Source: Comamonadaceae bacterium
Lineage (GTDB): Bacteria; Pseudomonadota; Gammaproteobacteria; Burkholderiales; Burkholderiaceae_C
Direction of reading: 5' to 3'
NCBI GenBank assembly: GCA_947451445.1
Contig: CANFZJ010000014.1
Span: 1 to 21,612 of the forward strand
Length of the DNA stretch: 21,612 bases
The notes under the pieces are model-generated. The model worked only from the letters and a program-made list of their open reading frames with translations. It was not told where the DNA came from and searched no databases. The position numbers were made by a program, and so were the translations under genes. Below, piece after piece: positions 13,984-20,889 of the stretch; within the stretch, counting starts at the first letter, position 1, and every line of letters starts with the position of its first letter.

Positions 13984-14103
13984 ATGCAGTTGCGCAAAGC
14001 GGTATTTTTTAGAGCGATGGCGATCCCGGCCTGCCTGGCCTGGGGCGTGGTGGAGCTGTGGGCCTTGCAGCGTTCACGTTGGCAGTTGCGGCGGCTGGGT
14101 TAA
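13984..14103 (+). CDS. Possible 39-aa single-pass membrane protein
   Basis: ATG 13984 to TAA 14101-14103. It begins MQLRKAVFFRAMAIPACLAW, continues with a hydrophobic stretch (GVVELWALQ) and ends with a basic tail (RSRWQLRRLG). GGGAGGG (13970-13976) gives a Shine-Dalgarno with ~7-nt spacing to this ATG, but is too close to the ATG at 13978, so 13984 is the better start. It sits between the divergent M14 gene and the convergent Stealth gene, 8 bp from the latter's stop. The pattern (strong RBS, one membrane segment, positive tail) is typical of small membrane proteins. No family recognised. Confidence 0.45.
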   Translation: MQLRKAVFFRAMAIPACLAWGVVELWALQRSRWQLRRLG

Positions 14104-14111
14104 CGCGAAAG

Positions 14112-15155
14112 TTAAGCGGCCACCAACCGCTCAAACCCTGATGCCAGCGGAAACATCTGCTGCAGCGCCTTGCGTGCCTGCAGCAGGCGCGGGTCGTGCG
14201 GGTGGGCGTCGTCGGTGGTGTCGTTGATGCAGAAAAAATCAAGCGCATCCAGGGCCGCCACCAACTGCGCCAGCATCTGCGGACTGTCGGCGTCGCCGGT
14301 AGACACATAGCGGTGGCTGTACGCCCGCAGCCGTGCCACGCCGTGGGCCAGCGCCCAGCGCAGCACAAAGTCGGACACGATGGCCGGGGTGTCCCAGCGG
14401 CGGAAGGTGGTGGACCGTACCTGGGCAAACAGCTCCGGCGCTTGCTGCTCCAGGGCCTGCAACAGCGATTTGCGCAGGGGCCGGGGGCCATGGGCGAAGG
14501 TGCGAAAGGTGTGCTGGTAGCCCGGCAGGTCGTTTGCATGTGCCTGCAGCCACTGTTTGGACAGGCGGCTGGCGTTTTCCAGCGCGGTGGCGTCGGGCCG
14601 CAGCGCCTCATCGGTCACGGCGGCGTCGTTGGACCAGCCCACATACACGCCGCCGTCCCAAAACCAATCGTCCACGGCTACTGGTGCGCCAAAGAACACG
14701 TCGTCGTTGCAGTAAAAGTAGCGCTCGGACAGGCCGGGGATGCGGTGGATATACGACTCGATATGGCCTGAATCAAAGGTAGGCAGCGCAGCGGCGGGGA
14801 TCAGGTCGCGGTGGTCCACCACGGTCAGGCGGTCGCTGGGGCGCAGCCAGTCCGGGGTTTGCCCGTCGGTCACCAGGTAGACATGGCCGTGGCCGGGAAA
14901 GAAGCGCTCCAGTGCGCGCAGGCTGTAGCGCAGCTCGCCGTTGTCACGGTAGCGGCCTTCCACATTGCCGTAGGCGGCCAGGCGGCTGTGGCGGGGCGCT
15001 GCGGCCTGGCGTTTGGCGCGCCAGGCGGGGTCGTTGCCGTCCACCCACAAATACACAATATCAATAGGACTTACGCAGCGCCGCCCTGTGTCGCCCTCTG
15101 GGCGCACAGGGGACTTGCGTAAGTCCTGGTCAATCGGTTCGTCGTCAGGTGGCAT
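14112..15155 (-). CDS. Stealth-family capsular/exopolysaccharide phosphotransferase
   Basis: The protein has 347 aa from ATG 15155. Stealth proteins transfer sugar-1-phosphate (for example GlcNAc-1-P) in capsule or teichoic-type polymers and are related to the human GNPTAB catalytic subunit. Conserved regions: CR1 DIVYLWVDGNDPAWRAK (from residue ~32), CR2 RYRDNGELRYSLRALERFFP then VYLVTDGQTPDWL, CR3 with YFYCNDDVFFG, and CR4 near the end with CINDTTDDAHPHD. Residues 10-30 are encoded by a 62-bp palindrome (15066-15127). The start is uncertain: ATG 15221 is in frame, and a GTG lies within the palindrome; none has a good RBS. No ATG exists between the palindrome and CR1. No other polysaccharide genes are in the window. 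Confidence 0.88.
   Translation of the reverse strand: MPPDDEPIDQDLRKSPVRPEGDTGRRCVSPIDIVYLWVDGNDPAWRAKRQAAAPRHSRLAAYGNVEGRYRDNGELRYSLRALERFFPGHGHVYLVTDGQTPDWLRPSDRLTVVDHRDLIPAAALPTFDSGHIESYIHRIPGLSERYFYCNDDVFFGAPVAVDDWFWDGGVYVGWSNDAAVTDEALRPDATALENASRLSKQWLQAHANDLPGYQHTFRTFAHGPRPLRKSLLQALEQQAPELFAQVRSTTFRRWDTPAIVSDFVLRWALAHGVARLRAYSHRYVSTGDADSPQMLAQLVAALDALDFFCINDTTDDAHPHDPRLLQARKALQQMFPLASGFERLVAA
15066..15127. repeat. 62-bp nested palindrome read as the Stealth protein N-terminus
   Basis: Outer arms AGGACTTACGCA (15066-15077) and TGCGTAAGTCCT (15116-15127) are perfectly complementary over 12 bp. Inner arms CCCTGTG (15084-15090)/CACAGGG (15105-15111) and CGCCC (15092-15096)/GGGCG (15100-15104) enclose loop TCT. 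In total 24 bp are paired within 62 nt. It lies between the candidate ATG and conserved region 1 of the Stealth gene. Confidence 0.9.
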
Positions 15156-15279
15156 GGGGTGGGGCAAGGGTGGCTGTGCGGCAATGCAGCGCGCGATATT
15201 ACCGGGTGTTTGTGCGGCCATCGCCGCCAAAAGACGCGGTCGGCAGTGTCATACTCCGCGCAATTCTTTTCATAGCACC

Positions 15280-17619
15280 ATGGACCCATTACCGCCCCCT
15301 CCACAACCCAGCACCTGGGGGCGCTTCACCTTGCTGCGCCTGCTGGGCCAGGGTGAGCGGTCGCGGACCTGGCTGGCGTTGGACCCGCAACGGGACCAGG
15401 AGGTGGTGCTCAAGCTGCCGGTGCTGGAGCCCGACACCGATGCCGCCCTGATCACCCGCTGGGTGCAGCAGGCACGCCGGGTCAGCCACCTGCGGCACCC
15501 GCACATCGTGCAGGTACTGGAGGCCGAGGTGCATGAGCGGCAGCCGTACCGGGTGTCGGTCTACACGCCGGGGCAAACGCTGCTGTCCGACCTGCTGGCG
15601 CAGCACGCCGCCCGTACGCCTACGCAGGCCGTCGTGCTGGCGCTGGACATCCTGGACGGGCTGGCCTGCGCCCATGCCGCAGGCCTGCTGCACCGCAATT
15701 TAAAGCCGTCCAATGTGCTGGTGAATGCGGCTGGGCGGGCCCAGGTGCTGGACTTTGGTAGCACCTTGCAGGCCGGTGGTGCATCTGCCTACCTGTCGCC
15801 TGAGGCCGCCCAGGGCCAGCCTGCCACGCCGCAGGTCGATGTGTTTGCGGTAGGCCTGGTGCTGGCCGAGATGCTGACGGGCCAGCCGCTGGTAGACACC
15901 CGTGATGCTGCCCGCGCCCAATACCGCCTGAGCCATGAGCAGCTGGTGCTGCCGCCCGGTGCCGAGGTGGACGGTGGCTTGCGCGCCATCGTTGCCAACG
16001 CCCTGGCCTACGCCCCCGCGCAACGCTATGCCGACGTGGCCGTGCTGCAGGCGGCATTGGTGGCCTGGTCGCCCACCGCACGCGGCGCAGCAGCGCCCAT
16101 GGACACCGTACCCAGCGCGCCTGCGGTGGCCGATCCGCTGGACGGCTTGCTGGAGCGCATGCACCGCCAGGGTGAATTTCCGGCCATGACCGGGGTGGTG
16201 GCCCGCATCAAGAGCCTGGCGAATGCAGAAACCGACAGCCTGGACAGCGTGGCCCACGAGATCATGAAAGACGTGGCGCTGACCAACAAGCTGCTGCGCC
16301 TGGTCAACAGCGCCCACTTTGGCGCGCGCGACGGCCACATCAACACCGTGTCGCGGGCGGTCCACCTGGTCGGCTTTAACGGCATCCGCAACCTGACGCT
16401 GAGTCTGGTGCTGCTGGAACAGATGAAGGACACCGCGCACGCCAACCTGCTGAAAGACGAGTTTTTGCGCTGCCTGATGGCGGGCACCATGGCGGTTGCG
16501 CTGTGCACGGTAGGGCGCGAGAGCGAAGAAGCCTTTATCGGTGCGATGTTCCAGAACCTGGGCCGCATCCTGGCCGAGTATTACTTTCCCGGCGAGGCCC
16601 GCACGGTGCGCGGGCTGTTGGCATCTGCCCGCCAGCCTGTGGCCGAAGCCACGGCCTCGGCCAGCGTACTGGGGGTGGGTTTTGAAGCCCTGGGTCTGGC
16701 CGTAGCCCAGAACTGGGGCCTGCCCGAAGGCATACAGCGCTGCATGCGCAAGCCGCGTGGTGAGCCCCCCATCGTCCCACCGGTGCTGGCCGACGAACGC
16801 CTGCGCTGGACTTCGATGGCCGCCAACGAAATGGCCGACATCCTGCTGCGTGCCCCTCCCGGAGGGCTGGTGGCACAGCTGGACCATGTGCAGCGCTACT
16901 ACGCCCGTGTGCTGGGCCTGAGCCCCGAGGCTACCCGCAAAGCCACGGTGCAGGCACGCCACAAACTGATCGCCATGGCCGCCAGTATGGAGGTTCAGGT
17001 GCTGCCCGGCTCGGGCGCTGCACAGCTGCTGCAAGCCCCCGAAGACGACGCCAAAGCCCCGCCAGACACCGCCCGCCCGCCACCGCCGCCAGCGCCCTCA
17101 CGCCTGCTGGCCGACGCGCTGAGCGCTGGCATCCTGCAACTGCGCCAGGCCATGCAAGGCGACTACAAACCGGGCGATGTGTTGCGCCTGGCCCTGGCGA
17201 CCTTGCTGGAAGCCCTGCAGTGCCAGCGCGTGGTGTTTTGCATGCGCGACCCCAAAACCGAGAGTCTGACCGGCCGGTTTGGCTTGGGCGAAGGTGCCGA
17301 GAGCGCTGCCAAGGTTTTCAATATCCCGCTCAAAACCAGCAACCCCGACCTGTTCACCACCGTCTGCCTGAAAGGGGCCGACACCCTCATCCATGACGCT
17401 ACCGAGCCCCGCATGGCGGCCCGCCTGCCCATTTGGTTCCGCGACCACCTGCGCGCGCCCCGCTTTTTGCTGCTGCCGCTGCACCTCAACGGCAAACCCA
17501 TCGGCCTGATCTACGCCGACAGCGCCGACAAACAGCGCCTGCTGCTGGACGAGCAAGAGCTGGCGCTGCTGCGCAGCCTGCGCGACCAGGCGCTGCTGGC
17601 GTTCAAGCAGCAGCCCTGA
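15280..17619 (+). CDS. Kinase-like / HDOD / GAF multidomain signalling protein, probable pseudokinase
   Basis: The protein has 779 aa from ATG 15280; earlier in-frame codons overlap the divergent Stealth gene and lack an RBS. Residues ~13-270 are a Ser/Thr protein kinase fold: glycine loop LLGQGERSRTWLA, Lys45 (VVLKLP), catalytic loop HRNLKPSN, DFG at 158-160, and YLSPEAAQG in place of APE. The HRD aspartate is Asn140 (AAT), so catalysis is probably lost or weak. Residues ~298-500 are an HDOD domain (FPAMTGVVARIKSLA, IMKDVALTNKLLRLVNSAHFG, IGAMFQNLGRILAEYYF), a non-catalytic HD relative used in signalling. A proline-rich linker (~590-610) leads to a GAF-like domain (~620-775). The partner and signal are unknown. 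The gene is convergent with the unknown gene at 17662. Confidence 0.9.
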   Translation: MDPLPPPPQPSTWGRFTLLRLLGQGERSRTWLALDPQRDQEVVLKLPVLEPDTDAALITRWVQQARRVSHLRHPHIVQVLEAEVHERQPYRVSVYTPGQTLLSDLLAQHAARTPTQAVVLALDILDGLACAHAAGLLHRNLKPSNVLVNAAGRAQVLDFGSTLQAGGASAYLSPEAAQGQPATPQVDVFAVGLVLAEMLTGQPLVDTRDAARAQYRLSHEQLVLPPGAEVDGGLRAIVANALAYAPAQRYADVAVLQAALVAWSPTARGAAAPMDTVPSAPAVADPLDGLLERMHRQGEFPAMTGVVARIKSLANAETDSLDSVAHEIMKDVALTNKLLRLVNSAHFGARDGHINTVSRAVHLVGFNGIRNLTLSLVLLEQMKDTAHANLLKDEFLRCLMAGTMAVALCTVGRESEEAFIGAMFQNLGRILAEYYFPGEARTVRGLLASARQPVAEATASASVLGVGFEALGLAVAQNWGLPEGIQRCMRKPRGEPPIVPPVLADERLRWTSMAANEMADILLRAPPGGLVAQLDHVQRYYARVLGLSPEATRKATVQARHKLIAMAASMEVQVLPGSGAAQLLQAPEDDAKAPPDTARPPPPPAPSRLLADALSAGILQLRQAMQGDYKPGDVLRLALATLLEALQCQRVVFCMRDPKTESLTGRFGLGEGAESAAKVFNIPLKTSNPDLFTTVCLKGADTLIHDATEPRMAARLPIWFRDHLRAPRFLLLPLHLNGKPIGLIYADSADKQRLLLDEQELALLRSLRDQALLAFKQQP

Positions 17620-17661
17620 GCATTGCGCGGGGAGCCCTGTGTGGTGACTTTCGCCACGTTC

Positions 17662-18156
17662 TTACCGGGCCCTTAACTTGCCAAACCCCCCATCTGCCCA
17701 CGCCACGGCGCTGGCGCGGTTCAGTTTGAAGCTGGGTGGCACCCGCACCTCGGCCAGGGTGTCGCCGCCATCGTCCTCCGCGCGCAGGGTGGCGCTGGGG
17801 TTGTCGTCGTCGGGGGTGATGTCCAGGTACACGGTGACCCGGCCCACGCTGGCGGCCACGGTGATGCTTTGGTGCAGGCTGGCGTGCAGCTGCTGTTCAT
17901 GGCGGCGCACGAATTCGCTGGCGGTTTTGACCAGGGTGCTGAAGGCGTTGCCGTCCAGCGGCTTGGGGTTCTTTTTGTCGCGGCCCATGGTCCAGGGGCC
18001 GACCAGGGCGGGTTCGGGCTCGCCGTCTTTCAGCATGGCCACGGCCCAGCCGTCGTCGTCTTCATTTTTGATGACCTGGGCCGTCCAGCCGTCGCCGGTC
18101 CAGCGCCGGGGTTCCTGGATTTTGGGGGCTTGGTCGTGTGGGGTGTCGTCGGTCAT
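17662..18156 (-). CDS. Conserved-looking hypothetical acidic protein
   Basis: The protein has 164 aa from ATG 18156. I do not recognise a domain. The N-terminal part has aromatic and acidic residues (RRWTGDGWTAQVIKNEDDDG, WAVAMLKDGE), the middle a basic helix (TLVKTASEFVRRHEQQLHASL), then predicted beta strands (SITVAASVGRVTVYLDI) and an acidic stretch (TPDDDNPSATLRAEDDGG). There is no signal peptide and no membrane segment, so it is probably cytoplasmic. Regular codon use and the absence of stops over 164 codons support a real gene. It is convergent with the kinase-HDOD gene (42 bp between stops) and lies 76 bp downstream of the FUSC gene on the same strand, with a palindromic repeat between. 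Confidence 0.8.
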   Translation of the reverse strand: MTDDTPHDQAPKIQEPRRWTGDGWTAQVIKNEDDDGWAVAMLKDGEPEPALVGPWTMGRDKKNPKPLDGNAFSTLVKTASEFVRRHEQQLHASLHQSITVAASVGRVTVYLDITPDDDNPSATLRAEDDGGDTLAEVRVPPSFKLNRASAVAWADGGFGKLRAR

Positions 18157-18180
18157 GGCACATTTTAATCTGTGCCAAAT

Positions 18181-18230
18181 CGGCCTCTAGCGCACATCTA
18201 ATATGCGGTGGCAGCTATTAATTATGTAGC
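18181..18230 (-). repeat. 50-bp palindromic repeat, family 1, minus orientation
   Basis: Read on the minus strand it begins GCTACATAATTAATAGCTGC and ends TGCGCTAGAGGCCG, aligning without gaps to 5651-5700 over all 50 positions. It lies 2 bp after the FUSC stop and 24 bp before the ATG of the 164-aa gene. It thus fills the gap between two same-strand genes and must overlap any promoter of the second. Confidence 0.87.
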
Positions 18231-18232
18231 GA

Positions 18233-20437
18233 TCAGCGGGTGGACTTGTCTTGCTGCACCAGCACCGCCGCCTGCCGCAGCTCGCGTGCCATGCCGGTGG
18301 CCAGGGCCAGGCGGCGCAGCAGCCAGGGGGTGATGTCGTTCACCGCCAGCGGGTCGGGCCGGGGCTGGAAGATCTGGCCTGCGGCCGGGGGGCTGCCGTC
18401 TGGCGTGGCCGTACCGGCCAGCTCCAGCGCAATCTGGCGGGCGGCGTGCTGCAGGGCAGGGCTGGCTACGCCCATGTCCAGCTGGGCGCGGCGCAGCAGC
18501 AGGATGGATTTGACGGCGGTGAGCTGGCCCAGCAGCTGGTAGCCGCGCGCCTGCACCGCCTCCAGCGGGGCCAGGGCGGGGCGGACCTGGCTGGGTTCGG
18601 CCAGGCTGCGCTGGGTGGCCATCGTCAGGGCAGACAGGCTGTCGTAGGCCTCGCGCCGGGCCAGCCGCCAGGGCAGGTTGGAGCTGGGGGCGGGTTCGGC
18701 CAGCGCCAGTTTGGCGTGCTCGGTCTGCGCCCGCAGGCTGCGCTGCACCAGGCCGGGCAGCTGGTTGCGCTCCCAGGCGGGCAGCACGTAGCTGAACAGC
18801 CAGGCCATGGCCGCGCCCAGCAGGGTGTCGCCCAGCCGTTCGCCAATCGCAAACGTGGGGGCTGCACCCGCCAGCAGCAGGTGCGTCTGCAGCAGGCCGG
18901 ACAGCGTGGCGCAAATGGTGGTGTACAGGTAGCGGCGCAGCGCAAATGCGTGGGCCAGTCCGGTGCTGAGTGCGATCACCCCCAGCAGCGTGCGCGCGCC
19001 GGGGTGGCTGGCCAGCAGCGCCATCACCAGCAGGCAGCCCAGTACCGTGCCCGCCACCCGGGCGTCACGCCGTTCCAGCGTTTGCGCCAGGTTGCCGCGC
19101 ATCACCACCACGATGGTGGTCAGCACCCAGTAGCCGTGCGATGCCCAGGGCATGTGCAGCGTGACGAGGTAGCCGACCCCCACGGCCAAGGTGGCGCGCA
19201 GGGCGTAGCGCAGGGTGGGCGCGCGCCAGCCCAGCTGGCCCAGCAGCGGAGCCCAGGCCCAGCGGGTGGGGCTGACGAACAGCTGCCACTGGGTGCGCAC
19301 CGCCGCCAGTTCGGGCTGGGCGTCGCCGCGCGCCAGGTCGGCCAGCTTGCGCGCCGAGTCGTGGATATGGCCGATGCGGCTGGCCATGCTGTGCAGCAGC
19401 GCGGTGGGGCTGGGGGTGCCGGTGGCCAGCGGGTCGGGGGCGTCGTGGGTGGGCAGCCGGGGCGGCAGTACCCCGTCCAGGGCGCTGCGCAGGTCGGCTA
19501 TCGGCTCTATCGACCGCTGGCTGCGGCCCAGCAGCAAGGCCAGGCTTAGTGCGGCCAGCTGGTCGGCGGTGCGGGTCAGCACCTGTTGCAGCGCGGGCAG
19601 GGTGGTGGCGCTGGCGTCGTGCAGCAGCAGGGTGTCCAGGTCCAGGTCGCAGGCCAGCTGGTGGTCACGCGCCTCCATCAGGGCCAGCAGCATGGCCGCC
19701 TTGCGCGTGCGCGCCGGGGTGGTGGGCGACTCCAGTACCACGTCGCTGGTGGCCTGCAGGTGGTCGGCAAACCCGGCCTGCTGCGCCAGCATGGTGGCCA
19801 GCAAAGCCTGCGCGTCGGCCTGCGGCGTAAAGCGCTGGGCCTGGGTGCGCAAAATCTGCGCAAAGAGGTGCAGCCCCTCGGCCAGCAGCTGGGCCCGAAA
19901 GCGCTGGTTCAGCAGATGGGTGGTCAGCACCCCCCACACCAGGTACAGCGCCGCCCCCAGCAAAAACCAGCCACCATGCGCGGCGATCTGGTCCAGGTCC
20001 TCCATCGGCTTGGCTGCCATCGAGAAAAACATCGAAAACAGCAGCGCAAACGTGATCGGCCCGCCGCGCTTGCCCCAGGACATCAGCATCACCGCCAAAA
20101 ACGTGCCCGCCACCAGCACCACGCCCAGCAGCCAGGTGTCGGTACGCACCAGCTGCACCAGCATGAACAGCGGCGCCCCCAGCAGCGGCGCAGGCAGCAT
20201 CTGCATGATCTTGCGCCGGCGCGGCGCGGGTACGTCCGGCATGCTGGTCACCATCACCCCCAGCGCCGCACTCGACGCCCCGGCCAGCCCCGCCCACTCG
20301 TAGACCAGCAGCATGATCAGCACCAGGCCCAGCGTGACGCTCAGGCCATTGGTGACGTACTGGCTCAGGGCGACACGCAGGAAGCGGTCGGCGCGGGTGT
20401 GCAGCTGGGTGGTGATGTGGTGGGGCAGGGCGGGCAT
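18233..20437 (-). CDS. FUSC-family inner-membrane transporter (YccS/FusC-like)
   Basis: The protein has 734 aa from ATG 20437. It has two clusters of membrane helices (residues ~15-175 and ~370-520), each followed by a long soluble region, the layout of YccS/YhfK/AaeB-type FUSC proteins. The second cluster contains the family signature HGYWVLTTIVVVMRGNLAQT followed by LERRDARVAGTVLGCLL. Members are thought to export aromatic acids, fusaric acid or similar compounds; the substrate here is unknown. No membrane-fusion (AaeA-like) partner is adjacent. An in-frame ATG at 20476 would add 13 residues encoded mostly by DNA that reads as a YefM remnant on the other strand, so I prefer 20437. The stop lies 2 bp from a palindromic repeat. 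Confidence 0.88.
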   Translation of the reverse strand: MPALPHHITTQLHTRADRFLRVALSQYVTNGLSVTLGLVLIMLLVYEWAGLAGASSAALGVMVTSMPDVPAPRRRKIMQMLPAPLLGAPLFMLVQLVRTDTWLLGVVLVAGTFLAVMLMSWGKRGGPITFALLFSMFFSMAAKPMEDLDQIAAHGGWFLLGAALYLVWGVLTTHLLNQRFRAQLLAEGLHLFAQILRTQAQRFTPQADAQALLATMLAQQAGFADHLQATSDVVLESPTTPARTRKAAMLLALMEARDHQLACDLDLDTLLLHDASATTLPALQQVLTRTADQLAALSLALLLGRSQRSIEPIADLRSALDGVLPPRLPTHDAPDPLATGTPSPTALLHSMASRIGHIHDSARKLADLARGDAQPELAAVRTQWQLFVSPTRWAWAPLLGQLGWRAPTLRYALRATLAVGVGYLVTLHMPWASHGYWVLTTIVVVMRGNLAQTLERRDARVAGTVLGCLLVMALLASHPGARTLLGVIALSTGLAHAFALRRYLYTTICATLSGLLQTHLLLAGAAPTFAIGERLGDTLLGAAMAWLFSYVLPAWERNQLPGLVQRSLRAQTEHAKLALAEPAPSSNLPWRLARREAYDSLSALTMATQRSLAEPSQVRPALAPLEAVQARGYQLLGQLTAVKSILLLRRAQLDMGVASPALQHAARQIALELAGTATPDGSPPAAGQIFQPRPDPLAVNDITPWLLRRLALATGMARELRQAAVLVQQDKSTR

Positions 20438-20474
20438 GCGGGGCAATTTAGCAGACGGAGCTGATGCCGTGGTC

Positions 20475-20771
20475 ATGTTGCTCGACCACTACCAAAGCAT
20501 CATGGAAACCATGCACCTGCTGTCCACCCCGGCGGCGTGGGCTGACTACACCTATTGGCAGGGCCAAGACACAAAAACCCTGAAGCGCATCAACACCCTG
20601 ATCGAAGCCGCCGCCCGCGAGCCCTTCGCCGGTATCGGCAAGCCCGAGCCGCTGATGGGCAACTTGGCGGGTTACTGGTCTCGGCGGATGGATGGGACGC
20701 ATCGGCTGGTGTATGCGGTGGACGATGCGGATGTGGATGTGGTGGCTTGCCGGGGGCATTACGAGGATTGA
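20475..20771 (+). pseudogene. Chimeric remnant of a yefM-yoeB toxin-antitoxin locus (truncated antitoxin fused to toxin)
   Basis: From ATG 20475 the frame gives 98 aa. Residues 1-20 (MLLDHYQSIMETMHLLSTPA) match the middle of a YefM/Phd antitoxin, whose usual text is close to VVMSLDSYNSLMETVHLLRSP. The match extends upstream of the ATG (DGADAVV from ~20453). It then passes without a break into a YoeB toxin from AWADYTYWQGQDTKTLKRIN to CRGHYED. YoeB catalytic residues are present: Glu in GKPEPL, Arg in HRLVYAV, and the terminal His-Tyr. Missing are the antitoxin N-terminal DNA-binding part and C-terminal toxin-binding part, and the first ~7 toxin residues. A deletion joining the two genes explains this. 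The product may be dead or a residual mRNA-cleaving protein. No RBS is evident. Confidence 0.75.
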
Positions 20772-20797
20772 GGGGGTTCACTTACAGTTGGGGTTTT

Positions 20798-20847
20798 GCT
20801 CTGGTATTTGTAGCTGCCTGCGCAGGTTTTACCTACGTTACAGTCCT
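20798..20847 (+). repeat. Degenerate 50-bp palindromic repeat, family 1
   Basis: GCTCTGGTATTTGTAGCTGC at the left matches the other copies well. The right half (TACGTTACAGTCCT against TGCGCTAGAGGCCT) is decayed but still aligns without gaps. The centre contains the palindrome CCTGCGCAGG (20817-20826). It lies in the gap between the toxin remnant and the DTW gene. Confidence 0.6.
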
Positions 20848-20889
20848 ATTCGAACAACACGTAATCTGTACTCCGCCCCATCCGCCCCC

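Noticed and set aside
15056..15140. ATTGA on both sides of the 62-bp palindrome as a target-site duplication
   Set aside because: The two ATTGA words are not at equal distance from the arms (two extra bases on one side) and five bases match easily by chance.
15700..17034. A 444-codon minus-strand frame
   Set aside because: Antisense to the kinase-HDOD gene, with no recognisable features.
18251..19549. A 432-codon plus-strand frame, Gln/Gly-rich
   Set aside because: Shadow of the FUSC gene.
5651..20847. The 50-bp repeats as a CRISPR array
   Set aside because: The copies are kilobases apart, in both orientations, without regular spacers or cas genes.
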